A stretch of DNA of 50,716 bases from Prolixibacteraceae bacterium. GTDB taxonomy: Bacteria > Bacteroidota > Bacteroidia > Bacteroidales > Prolixibacteraceae. The stretch spans positions 51,155 through 101,870 of the forward strand of contig DPRM01000061.1 in NCBI GenBank assembly GCA_003537645.1. The letters run 5' to 3'. Made by a program: the position numbers and the translations under genes. The notes beneath the pieces are model-generated. The model saw only the letters and a program-made list of their open reading frames with translations. It was not told the origin of the DNA and did not search any database. Below, piece by piece: positions 42,610-50,564 of this stretch. Position 1 is the first letter of the stretch; every line of letters starts with the position of its first letter.

Positions 42610-43629
42610 TTAAACTATTTTAGAAATGTTTAGAAGCAATACCTCTATTTCAGAGACTTCTTCCAAAGTACCATTAGGTAATTCAATCTTACATCTATGA
42701 TGGTCGCATCGACGCTCTAACTCATCTTTTCTCCAATACGTTTTTAAAAACAACTCAGGAAATTCATTTTTTGTGTCAATTCCTTTGAATTCATCAGCAA
42801 ATTTACAATAGTCCAATTCTTCAATTGTTTTTTTTGCAAATCTTTCATAAAAATCCCCTTCCATTTTAATTTCCTTTCCCAGAACCTGAATAGGTAGGTA
42901 ATTTTCAATCTCTCTTTTATACAACATATGCCAAACAACCAGATCACCATTCTTGTAGGTAAAAGATACAAAGGGTTCAACAATCTTTGCATGGGTCAGC
43001 TCTTCAATTAAAAGTCGCTGAACGTCTGAACATTTATCGTCTTTAGAATTCCTATCGCTATCGAAAACTGTACCTAATTTTAATTTATAGTTTTCACCAA
43101 ATCTGACAATTAGGCCCCTAATCCTTTTATTTATTTCGCCTTTACCTCCTGCATGCTCTGGTTCAATTAAATCATTCTCAATCGCATCAAATAGAATGCT
43201 ATAAATACTTTTTCGTTTCTTGTGATTACGATATTTCTCCGCAATTCCTTTTATAAATTTCCAATCATTAGTTGAGTTTTCTACAATAACCTTTGATCGT
43301 TCCATTAAAAAAACACTTGCATCTATTGGATTTATCATATTATCCTTCAACCCAATTGTTATTGAAGTTAAATAACAAGTATGCATTTGAGTTATGTAGC
43401 CTGTTTTATGGATAATTATTTTTAGAGTTTCGAAAAATTCTTTTTGCTTCTGAGAGGACAGGAAGTCAGTAAACCAATATGATTCTTCTATTTTATCCAA
43501 AAACTCATATATATCTTCAGGGAAAAGTAAAAATCTGTTGGAAATCGCTCCTTCAATAATTTTCGTTAATGCATTTAATGTCACATCATCATGTGAAAAA
43601 AAAGTTTCAATATCAATTCTGACAATCAT
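42610..43629 (-). CDS. TOPRIM-like (OLD/AriB-type) nuclease candidate
   Basis: A 339-residue protein. By eye a TOPRIM fold is suggested: SKVIVENSTNDWKFIKGIAE (Glu117, Asp122), then LGTVFDSDRNSKDD (Asp190, Asp192), and LYKREIENYLPIQV (238-251), similar to the R/K-x-IENYL motif of DUF4435-type proteins. Family knowledge: TOPRIM nucleases such as OLD, GajA and AriB pair with ABC-type ATPases. The gene lies 1 bp after an ATPase gene and 1 bp before a DUF262 gene. The N-terminal 110 residues are unassigned. Other metal-dependent folds are possible. Confidence 0.6.
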   Translation of the reverse strand: MIVRIDIETFFSHDDVTLNALTKIIEGAISNRFLLFPEDIYEFLDKIEESYWFTDFLSSQKQKEFFETLKIIIHKTGYITQMHTCYLTSITIGLKDNMINPIDASVFLMERSKVIVENSTNDWKFIKGIAEKYRNHKKRKSIYSILFDAIENDLIEPEHAGGKGEINKRIRGLIVRFGENYKLKLGTVFDSDRNSKDDKCSDVQRLLIEELTHAKIVEPFVSFTYKNGDLVVWHMLYKREIENYLPIQVLGKEIKMEGDFYERFAKKTIEELDYCKFADEFKGIDTKNEFPELFLKTYWRKDELERRCDHHRCKIELPNGTLEEVSEIEVLLLNISKIV

Positions 43630-43630
43630 A

Positions 43631-44851
43631 TCAAGCTTTCTTTTTATCTACTTTGAGAACTCTATTAATAGCTTGAATTTCGTCAAGATTCTCTGTAAAC
43701 ACACCGTCTGGCCAATCACTTAATTCTCCTTTATTATTTATGGTTATTTCTAACAGATACGGCTCGTTTGATTCATCATGTTCGATAGAATATATTATAA
43801 CATCTTCTGGCTGCAATTTTGAGGAATCGTCAGCAATAAGCTTTCTAAGACGCAAGATAAAATTCTCGGAGTGTGTCTCTATAATATAATTGTGATTTTT
43901 CGTCAGCGTTGAGTTTGCAAATAGTTCAGCCATATCACCATGAGCAGCAGGATGAAGATGAAGCTCAGGTTGTTCTAGAACAACCAAGGAATTATCATCT
44001 TCCATAAAAGCCCTTACAACCAGTGGCAGTGCTTGACTCATTCCTTGACCAACATCAATGATATTAATTTTCACATCAGGGTTTTCGCTTTTATGAAGTA
44101 AGATTTGATTAAAAGGACTTAGCGCATTAGAAACCTCCAAATTCCAACCATCAAAGTTTTTTTCATACCAATCGCCAACTTGCTTTACCAATAATTTGTC
44201 TCGAAGCATATTATTCCCTAATATGTTATAAGCATTTTCACCAAATATGCCCATTTTATAATATTCCTGTTTCCCTGAAAGCAAAAATCCACGAGGAGGC
44301 ACTAATCTAAACGGACCAATATAATCTACTTTTATGTTTTTAGTGAGATTATCCAGAGTTGATAAATCTTCTATATCATCTCCTGAATGAATAAAGTTTG
44401 GAATAAATCCTTTAAAGTTAATATCATAGGTGAGTCCTTGCCTTTCATATTTTCCATTTTTTTCATCATATGTGAAACAAAAATCATCCAAAGACTTATT
44501 TTTATGACACCATTTCAATATAATTGGAGAAGGTGAGCTAATTGGTTGTATTATCGAAACGAACATCTTGCTATCATCTTCAAAAACAATATTGAATTCG
44601 ATAGGAGTTGAAGGATCCTGGTTGTAAACTAAATCTCTAAATTCACCGCCAAGACAAACTTCATTATTGTTGAGCAACATTGGAACATCGATTTCACCAG
44701 AGAGAGAGTTCTCTAACATCGTGAATAATTTGGCAATCGAGCTCTTCCCTGAACTATTCTTACCTATCAGTACGGTGATTGGCTTTAGCTCAATGGTTTG
44801 AATGCCAGGGAAAGCCTTGTAATTTTTAAACGATAGTTTTTTGATCTTCAT
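43631..44851 (-). CDS. OLD/AriA-type ABC (AAA_15/21) ATPase with DUF3696-like C-terminus
   Basis: A 406-residue SMC/Rad50-like ATPase. Walker A is GKNSSGKS (30-37), the signature VGQGMSQALP (267-276), Walker B LVVLEQPELHLHP (289-301) and the H-loop ETHSENFILRLR (His327). The C-terminal GELSDWPDGVFTENLDE matches DUF3696. It lacks a fused nuclease, so a partner must act, and the next gene (1 bp away) encodes a TOPRIM-like protein. The layout recalls PARIS (AriA-AriB) and two-gene OLD systems, where the ATPase cages the nuclease until infection. Confidence 0.88.
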   Translation of the reverse strand: MKIKKLSFKNYKAFPGIQTIELKPITVLIGKNSSGKSSIAKLFTMLENSLSGEIDVPMLLNNNEVCLGGEFRDLVYNQDPSTPIEFNIVFEDDSKMFVSIIQPISSPSPIILKWCHKNKSLDDFCFTYDEKNGKYERQGLTYDINFKGFIPNFIHSGDDIEDLSTLDNLTKNIKVDYIGPFRLVPPRGFLLSGKQEYYKMGIFGENAYNILGNNMLRDKLLVKQVGDWYEKNFDGWNLEVSNALSPFNQILLHKSENPDVKINIIDVGQGMSQALPLVVRAFMEDDNSLVVLEQPELHLHPAAHGDMAELFANSTLTKNHNYIIETHSENFILRLRKLIADDSSKLQPEDVIIYSIEHDESNEPYLLEITINNKGELSDWPDGVFTENLDEIQAINRVLKVDKKKA

Positions 44852-45145
44852 TGAAATAGAACTTAGGAAACAAAATGAAAGAATTATTCTTTATTTAAAT
44901 AGAACAGATACTCAATAAAAATAGTGAAGTTGCAAAATACACTATAAATATGAAAAGATAAAAAAAATAGAGATTAATCCATCCACTAGCTAATAATAAG
45001 TTTTATAACAAAATAAATCAGCTATTTAGTTATACCAAATACTTCAATAAACCACGTTTCAACTCCCCTTCAAGCTTGCGCCAGCTCGAAAAATGCTAAA
45101 AATTACTTCTACTTTCCTTGAAAAGATCGTTCGATCATAACTGGT

Positions 45146-45220
45146 TTAAGGTATTGCTCCCCAAGGATAATCAGTATCTCTTTTCAGAATTCTTCTTGTG
45201 TTGATTTTTCTTTGCCCCAT
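45146..45220 (-). CDS. Possible 24-residue basic peptide
   Basis: A short frame (starts MGQRKINTRRILKRD) begins 8 bp after the stop of the 99-residue gene and would be translationally coupled. It is basic and ends WGAIP. There is no independent evidence for expression; it is recorded because of its position and non-random composition. Confidence 0.2.
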   Translation of the reverse strand: MGQRKINTRRILKRDTDYPWGAIP

Positions 45221-45228
45221 TTCAATGG

Positions 45229-45528
45229 CTATATCGCCAATGCAATTAACCTTGCTTCCAGCAGCTCAATGTAAATATTAACAGACCATTTATCCAGCAT
45301 CTCATCCAAATTCAAGAACGTAATTCCTTTCACAGTATTATCAATAATCTGGGAATACCATTGGTACAAGCTATCGGGTTTTTCTATGAATCCAGCAAAG
45401 GTTAAAATTTGTTCACTGATAATCAGTGTATAGGAGGTACAGTCAAATCCTAAACTTCGCAATGTATTCATTTGGAATTTATTTCGGAGTTCTTCACTTA
45501 TCAGGTGAATCACAAGTTTTTTGTTCAT
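45229..45528 (-). CDS. Small hypothetical protein
   Basis: A 99-residue protein I do not recognise. No signal or membrane segment. It has hydrophobic and acidic alternation (LNLDEMLDKWSVNIYIELLE) compatible with an alpha/beta fold. It lies upstream of the ATPase operon on the same strand with a 377-bp gap, so separate transcription is likely. It may be an element accessory gene or a regulator. Confidence 0.5.
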   Translation of the reverse strand: MNKKLVIHLISEELRNKFQMNTLRSLGFDCTSYTLIISEQILTFAGFIEKPDSLYQWYSQIIDNTVKGITFLNLDEMLDKWSVNIYIELLEARLIALAI

Positions 45529-45577
45529 GGTGGTTAATTGGAATTTTGGTTAGGGGGTTAAAATGGAATACTTAATT

Positions 45578-45624
45578 GCTGTCCAGTGTCCAGAATCCTT
45601 AATGATGTTGGACATGTGGACAGC
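45578..45624. repeat. GTCCAGTGTCC hairpin, left of the CoiA-like gene
   Basis: Arms 45578-45592 and 45609-45624 pair with one inserted base (GCTGTCCA...GTCCA with TGGACA...TGGACAGC). The same GTCCAGTGTC core recurs in a hairpin on the other side of the CoiA-like gene. Confidence 0.5.
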
Positions 45625-45806
45625 TTCAATCTATTTTAGTTGAATGCCTATCCGAAAATATTGGAAACATGTCCTGTTTGTCATATGAAATTTGGAGTTC
45701 AAAAAATACAGGATTGTTATTTTATTAGCTTTATAATCCAAAAATATAAGTAAGGCAGTCCTATAATGCTTCTCTTGACAAGATTTAAAACCTTAGAATT
45801 TGATTA

Positions 45807-46550
45807 ATGATTTGGGCAAATATAAATAATGATAAAGTTGAAGCTTTTCCAAAAGGCAGGGCTTTATGTGATAATTGTGGAAAACAAGTTATTGCTAAAT
45901 GTGGAGAGATTAAGATTTGGCATTGGGCACATTTTAATAATCCAGATTGTGATATTTGGCATGAACCTGAAACAGATTGGCATTATCATTGGAAAATGAC
46001 ATTTGGAAAAGAAAATTCAGAAATTGTTGTTAGAAAAGAAGGTAAAATGCATAGAGCAGATATACTAACCAAGGAGAAAGTAGTCATTGAATTACAGAAC
46101 TCACCAATTTCAGGACCTGAAATTAATCAAAGAGAACAATTTTATGGAGAAAGGATGATATGGTTAGTGAATGGAATTGGGTTTAAGGGAAAATTTAAAA
46201 TTGATATAGCTAGAAATAGATTTCCCGATATAAACTATGGTTATGAGCTAATTTGGGATGAAGTAAAAGGTGAAGGGAAAAGAATTAAAATAGAAAATCC
46301 AGAACCACAACCCCAAAGAGGCAAATATGATTTTATATGGAATTATAATAAACAGAGTTGGGCAAGTGTTAAAAGACCAGTATTTATTGATTTTGGTGGA
46401 AAAGAGTTATTTTGGGTTAAAAATGGAATGGGATCAGGAAGTGGTGATGGAGATTTTATCCTAAAAAAGGTATTTATTGAGAAATATAACGGAGACTATA
46501 ACTATTTTATACAAAATCATAGGTTCTTTCAGGATGATCAAATATTATAA
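45807..46550 (+). CDS. CoiA-like nuclease-domain protein
   Basis: A 247-residue protein. The N-terminal motif has CDNCGKQVIAKC and WHWAHFNNPDCD, a Cys/His set like the CoiA zinc site. The PD-(D/E)XK-type core is MHRADI (Asp85) and VIELQNSP (Glu95, Gln97), followed by REQFYGERMIWLVNG, which is diagnostic of CoiA-like proteins. In Firmicutes CoiA aids DNA processing in competence; in Bacteroidota mobile elements CoiA-like genes are common with unknown role. It is the only plus-strand gene of the right half, is very A+T-rich and is flanked by two related hairpins. Confidence 0.82.
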   Translation: MIWANINNDKVEAFPKGRALCDNCGKQVIAKCGEIKIWHWAHFNNPDCDIWHEPETDWHYHWKMTFGKENSEIVVRKEGKMHRADILTKEKVVIELQNSPISGPEINQREQFYGERMIWLVNGIGFKGKFKIDIARNRFPDINYGYELIWDEVKGEGKRIKIENPEPQPQRGKYDFIWNYNKQSWASVKRPVFIDFGGKELFWVKNGMGSGSGDGDFILKKVFIEKYNGDYNYFIQNHRFFQDDQIL

Positions 46551-46639
46551 ATACCATTTTGGGAACAAAAGGTCTGAATAATAAGCTGCAAGAGAGTAAT
46601 AAGAATAAATTCTGTGGGGTCATTACTAGGTATTATACC

Positions 46640-46686
46640 TAGTCCAGTGTCAAATTTCTTTAAGTAGATTGGACACTGGACACCTA
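46640..46686. repeat. GTCCAGTGTC hairpin, right of the CoiA-like gene
   Basis: A CCTAGTCCAGTGTC / GGACACTGGACACCTAG-type imperfect inverted repeat. Its core matches the left hairpin at 45578-45624. Also adjoining is CTAGGTATTATACCTAG, a palindrome at 46627-46643. Confidence 0.5.
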
Positions 46687-47264
46687 GTAAAAAATCAAGG
46701 AGCTACAATTTCTTATAACTCCTGATTTGTGTCCTTCATTCAGTGGTTTTACATTAGGGGTAAAGGATAGTGAAGGGGAAAACCGTCTCAATACAAGAAC
46801 CTGAAATTCAGCATAAAACCTTTACTATCCAATTGTACAATTTCTTTTACTAATAGAGAATTTTATTGGTCACTTTTTGCCACTAGGCTAACAACAAAAT
46901 CTCTCTTTATATATCCCATAACCAAATAGATAACTTATTCATAAGCTTGAAATAGCATATCTTAAAGCATGAATTCCAATAATCAGGTTGATTATATTTT
47001 CTAATAGAGAAAATTCATCTAATGCCATAATCAAGTCAAAACCATAACACGAAATTAGCTTCAAAATTACCAGCCATTTCAAATTAGCTTATGAAGCACA
47101 GGAACTAAGGATTAACACCAGTGTGAAAAAGCTATTTGGCCTATGCTAAAATGAGATTGTTGATAGAATGAAATTTAGGATTCAAGCTTTTAGTTGAAAT
47201 CTGGCCTGTTTCTTTTGACCTGTTCAGAAAAAAAATGTACAATTCTTCATTATTATAAGGAATG

Positions 47265-47282
47265 TACATTTTAAAATGAAGT
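47265..47282. repeat. 18-bp direct repeat, copy 1
   Basis: TACATTTTAAAATGAAGT occurs here and at 48018-48035, 753 bp apart. It contains the 12-bp palindrome CATTTTAAAATG. The two copies flank the 122-residue gene. Confidence 0.6.
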
Positions 47283-47427
47283 GAGTTCAGGAATTAATTG
47301 AGTGGATAACCTGCTTCAAACCTTTTACTTTAACACAACTACAAATAAAAAATGTAATGCAAGTAAATACTTGAGAAAGTGCCTTCATGCAACATTAAGT
47401 CACACAAAGACACTCTCTATTAATACA

Positions 47428-47796
47428 TTACACTGAAGCTGACTGATAGTTCACACCTTCAAGTTCAGGGAAAATTTCATCCACATATACCGGAGCTTTC
47501 TGTGGTTCAGCAACGTACACATACCTGTGAAAGAGTGTTATAACTTCACCAGTCTTTTCAACAGTGTACTCATAAGGTTCACACTCCTGCTTTTCAATAA
47601 CTCCCGGAATTTCAGTGCCAATCAAGGCTTTGCAGGTTTCTTCATCAAAGGTACTGGCAACTGAAGCTTTCCTGACTGTTGCATACATACCACCTGAAGC
47701 AGAATGAATAATTTCTACACCACCTTGAAGAACTAATGCCATAAAGGGTTTACCTTCTCCGGATAAACGCTCTTTGTAACTAATTACTTTAACCAT
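47428..47796 (-). CDS. Conserved small protein of the Sak4/DUF3871 module
   Basis: A 122-residue protein I do not place in a named family. The core (GKPFMALVLQGGVEIIHSA, GGMYATVRKASVASTFDEET, CEPYEYTVEKTGEVITL) is beta-rich with a pattern that would suit an OB-like fold. It lies downstream of the DUF3871 and Sak4-like genes on the same strand. Recombinases of the Sak4 kind are often accompanied by single-strand binding proteins, so an SSB-like role is a guess based on context. Well-composed, unlike the non-coding frames around it. Confidence 0.65.
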   Translation of the reverse strand: MVKVISYKERLSGEGKPFMALVLQGGVEIIHSASGGMYATVRKASVASTFDEETCKALIGTEIPGVIEKQECEPYEYTVEKTGEVITLFHRYVYVAEPQKAPVYVDEIFPELEGVNYQSASV

Positions 47797-48174
47797 TTTG
47801 TTTTGATTTTGAGTTAAACAATAAAGAACTTCCTGAATGAATCACTCCCTTTTGCAACTGGTGTTAACTTTGGAAACCAAGAAGATCAATAAATCAGCTG
47901 TACTTTAATAATCCTTGGCAATAAAAGTCAAAGCTCAGTTTGCCACCGGGGCAGCTTTTCCATTCAGAGATCCGTGGGGGTTTCATTAGGGTGGTTGGGG
48001 CATCTGTACACCACCAATACATTTTAAAATGAAGTCTCCCCAAATTTTTTATAGTATAAAATTTTTTCTGTAGTTGGCTGACAGCTAACACCAGATGAAA
48101 AGGGGATGAATGCAAGTAAAAGGTTGAAAGGGTAGAACCCAGTTCAATAAAAAACTGAAGTCCTACCCGGTGGT
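47797..48174. other. Intergenic region with AACACCAG motifs
   Basis: A 378-bp gap between two minus-strand genes. It carries CTGGTGTTA near 47859 and TAACACCAG near 48086 (opposite orientation), and the 18-bp repeat copy 2. No coding frame is persuasive. Confidence 0.45.
48018..48035. repeat. 18-bp direct repeat, copy 2
   Basis: Identical to 47265-47282, in the same orientation, in the gap between the 122-residue gene and the DUF3871 gene. Confidence 0.6.
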
Positions 48175-49224
48175 TTAACTCAAAAACCAATGAGTTTTGC
48201 TTTCTGTTTGCATTGCATCAACCAAGCTTTCGGTAAAAATGTGTGCATTCAAAGAACGGTCAAGAAATGAATCTATATAACTTGACTTATTGCTGCCGGT
48301 GAATAATTGATATAATTTCCAAAGTGAAATTTCTCCGTTTTCTTCTCTGCAAAATGATTTATCAAGATAGTAATCCCTTGATATGGAATTCATTTGACTG
48401 TCTGTAAAAGCCAATTGCGGAACATCTTTTCTAACCTTTGGTGGCAAGTAAGGATATAATCTGGACTTACCTATCAGTTGAGCAAATTGATGTTCTGTCA
48501 ATGAATGATTTGTGAAGTTTCTCATGCAATTGATATGCTTTTTCATGTCATAGTTCTGGAAGAGTTCAAACACCTTATTCACGAGTTCTGTTATGCTCGA
48601 AACACGTACTTCTAGCATTGTACCATCAGTTGACACAAGCAGATTCGTACACACAAGATTCTGGAAACCAATAAATACCTTAAATTTTTCAACACTTTTC
48701 TTACTGAAAAGGCTCTCATGATTTAAGCTTCTTACCCCACCAATTGTCAGGTTTAACTGATTACCATTTATTGTTTCAGTAATGGAAGGTATTTCTATAC
48801 AGAACATCATTCTTTCATAGTACCTTGTTTTTTCCCAATCTTCCAATTCTGAAACTTTCTTGTGTAATGCCTGTGGGATTCTACCGTTAATCTGATGCGA
48901 AACCCTGATCTGTGGTTCAAGGATATCAGTTCCCTTAAAATACTGCTGTACACAGAAATCAACAGAATCAATAAACTCAAAGTGACTGACAGTTTTCTCA
49001 TTATCACGATAAGTAGGTATTACACATTCATCCCTCAAATGATTTAATCTCACAGGCTCTGTATTGGCTTCAATGAACATCTTTGTTTTCACAGATGGTT
49101 CAAGAATTGTAGAATTTGGTCTTTCAATTACTTCTGCTTCTACAGTTATAGGCTCTTTTTGCTGTTTAGGCATAACAAGTGGCACATTGTTTCTACGCTG
49201 TACCAGTTGGAGTTGCATGTCCAT
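48175..49224 (-). CDS. DUF3871-family protein
   Basis: A 349-residue Bacteroidota-specific mobile-element protein. Diagnostic stretches are SHFEFIDSVDFCVQQYFKGT, PQIRVSHQINGRIPQALHKK, YYERMMFCIEIPSI, NQLNLTIGGVRSLNHESLF and FIGFQNLVCTNLLVSTDG. Function is unknown; the family travels with the Sak4-like ATPase as here, so DNA recombination or replication is suspected. Its start (ATG at 49224, alternative 49218) overlaps the end of the ATPase gene by about 30 bp, which argues for coupled translation. Confidence 0.85.
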   Translation of the reverse strand: MDMQLQLVQRRNNVPLVMPKQQKEPITVEAEVIERPNSTILEPSVKTKMFIEANTEPVRLNHLRDECVIPTYRDNEKTVSHFEFIDSVDFCVQQYFKGTDILEPQIRVSHQINGRIPQALHKKVSELEDWEKTRYYERMMFCIEIPSITETINGNQLNLTIGGVRSLNHESLFSKKSVEKFKVFIGFQNLVCTNLLVSTDGTMLEVRVSSITELVNKVFELFQNYDMKKHINCMRNFTNHSLTEHQFAQLIGKSRLYPYLPPKVRKDVPQLAFTDSQMNSISRDYYLDKSFCREENGEISLWKLYQLFTGSNKSSYIDSFLDRSLNAHIFTESLVDAMQTESKTHWFLS

Positions 49225-50119
49225 TGTTTGAAAAGTTTTGAAGATTTGAAATGTTGTTGTTTAATTCCCTTTTCCGGGTAGTATATTCAGCAGTCAATTG
49301 CTTAGTCCATTCAGTTTGATGTTTCAGATACACATCATACAGACTTTCTGTTGTTGCTGCCTTTTTTATCTTATCAGTTATTGATTCAGAAAGTACAACT
49401 GAATTTGTCGTGGCAGATGTAGGTGAAGCACCAGAGTTGCACCAATCACGGATTATCTTTCCAGTATTAATAGTTATTCTGAATTTACCTTTTCCAGAAA
49501 AGAGTTCTGTTCTATCCTTTGAGGATATTGCATTGTGTTCATCATCAATGTCAAGTGAAATTGTGACCTCATATTCAAAGCCATCACGGGTAACAGCTGC
49601 CATTCCTACCTTTTGAGGTTGCTGTTTGCCATTACGTTCTGCCAATACATATTCAGTTTTACTCCTGAGTGTTGTAATAACATGGCTTTGGGATTGTAGT
49701 ATTGCATCAATGAAAGCCTGATGTCTGGGAGTTACACTTGCCCACGCTGTAAAAGAGTTGGGTACACGCATTTTGGAAGTGACTTCTTCATGGATTTGAA
49801 GACAGCCATTTTTACCCTGCCACTCATGTGAGGCGGAGTCGATGATTATACATTCAATTCCGCTGTTCTCACAAAGTTTAATTGCTTCAATGTACCTTTC
49901 TGGTGTGTAAGGTTCTGTTAAAGGAAGTACAAAGTAATTCCCAAGGTGAGCATACAAGTCTGCTGACCCTCTTTCTGTGTCAATTACTGCAATCTTTGAC
50001 CAGTCACCAACAAGTCCAAATGCAATCAGAAGTGCTGAATAAGTCTTACCACTTCCACTTGGCCCTTGCAGTGACAATCTGATCTTTGCAGATTTGCGTT
50101 CTGATGTTCTTAACTGCAT
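49193..50119 (-). CDS. Sak4-like RecA-fold ATPase
   Basis: A 308-residue phage-type ATPase. Walker A is LQGPSGSGKTYSALLIAFGL; DTERGSADLYAHL follows as the switch region; Walker B is CIIIDSASHEW. QSQSHVITTLRSKTEYVLAE is the sensor region. Phage Sak4 proteins share the core of RecA and promote recombination with the help of a single-strand binding protein. The C-terminal part (after about 240) is variable. It is the first gene of the right-arm operon and reads away from the right end. Three inverted repeats precede it. Confidence 0.82.
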   Translation of the reverse strand: MQLRTSERKSAKIRLSLQGPSGSGKTYSALLIAFGLVGDWSKIAVIDTERGSADLYAHLGNYFVLPLTEPYTPERYIEAIKLCENSGIECIIIDSASHEWQGKNGCLQIHEEVTSKMRVPNSFTAWASVTPRHQAFIDAILQSQSHVITTLRSKTEYVLAERNGKQQPQKVGMAAVTRDGFEYEVTISLDIDDEHNAISSKDRTELFSGKGKFRITINTGKIIRDWCNSGASPTSATTNSVVLSESITDKIKKAATTESLYDVYLKHQTEWTKQLTAEYTTRKRELNNNISNLQNFSNNGHATPTGTA

Positions 50120-50153
50120 AGTTTTTGAGTTTTGAATAAAAAATGATAGTTGA

Positions 50154-50238
50154 CCTTCAATTTAGATTTGAAGGAATGAGCAATAGAATTCCTGCATGAT
50201 CAGGAATAGAAGATCATTCAGATAAGGATTCATCTGAA
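50154..50238. promoter_or_regulatory. Three successive inverted repeats upstream of the Sak4-like gene
   Basis: CCTTCAA-N7-TTGAAGG (50154-50174), ATTCCTG-N6-CAGGAAT (50188-50207) and TTCAGAT-N8-ATCTGAA (50217-50238) lie within 85 bp, each with perfect 7-bp arms. They sit 35-119 bp before the ATG at 50119, in the position of promoter and operators. The binding protein is unknown. Confidence 0.5.
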
Positions 50239-50553
50239 ATTCATGGAAGGATTGCATAGTCAGGGGTCAGGATCAACCGGAGAATAAATCAATTAAAAAC
50301 ACCAGTTGAAAAGACAATGGTTATTCCATTTATTCCTTTGCTTCTGGTGTTGTTTGATAAACCTAAAATGTTCATTAATGTAATCTTCAGAGATAAACCA
50401 AAGGACCGCTGCAGGTATGTGTGGGGGTTTTATTATGGCAGGGAAAATAAAAGAATCTACGAATAGGATTAAAAAAGAATTAAAATACGACAGCCGAAAA
50501 ACGTTTTTTAAGAATAGCTGATATGCTTTTATCGAGTATTTTTGAAACAATAT

Positions 50554-50563
50554 ATTTCAACCA
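50554..50563 (+). repeat. Third ATTTCAACCA motif, candidate integrase arm site
   Basis: Matches the tandem pair at 20356-20376 in sequence and orientation, 43 bp from the attR repeat. In the excised circle it would lie on one side of the joined att site and the pair on the other. Confidence 0.45.
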
Positions 50564-50564
50564 A

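Larger units (their letters stand above)
46551..47427. other. Long gene-free region with repeats
   Basis: This 877-bp stretch holds no supportable coding sequence on either strand. Visible structure: the hairpin at 46640-46686, a TGTACA-based inverted repeat around 47234-47270, and the CATTTTAAAATG palindrome at 47267-47278. It may be an old gene decayed beyond recognition or a regulatory/replication region. Confidence 0.5.
50120..50564. other. Right-end intergenic region
   Basis: No gene is supported here. The region holds the three operator-like repeats, AACACCAG at 50297 and its complement near 50343, and the third ATTTCAACCA site at 50554-50563. It probably combines the promoter of the right-arm operon with recombination sites. 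Confidence 0.5.

Noticed and set aside
42610..44851. Gabija system
   Set aside because: GajA carries ATPase and TOPRIM in one chain and needs the UvrD-like GajB. Here the ATPase and the TOPRIM-like protein are separate and no UvrD-type helicase is near.
47894..48190. 98-residue minus-strand frame
   Set aside because: It overlaps the end of the DUF3871 gene and has low-complexity composition. The phrase LMKPPRI resembles IIKPPHI in another doubtful frame at 50293-50550, which reflects a similar G-rich DNA stretch at 47971 and 50418 and not a proven protein.
20385..50119. Complete prophage
   Set aside because: The integrase, KilAC-like and Sak4-like genes are phage-flavoured, but no terminase, portal, capsid, tail or lysis gene is recognisable.
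20385..50119. Conjugative transposon (CTnDOT-like ICE)
   Set aside because: No mob, tra, or RteA/RteB gene is present. One protein has a vague RteC-like tail, which is not enough.
50293..50550. 85-residue minus-strand frame near attR
   Set aside because: No recognisable family, and it covers the region with the arm-type site and AACACCAG motifs. The evidence favours non-coding DNA.
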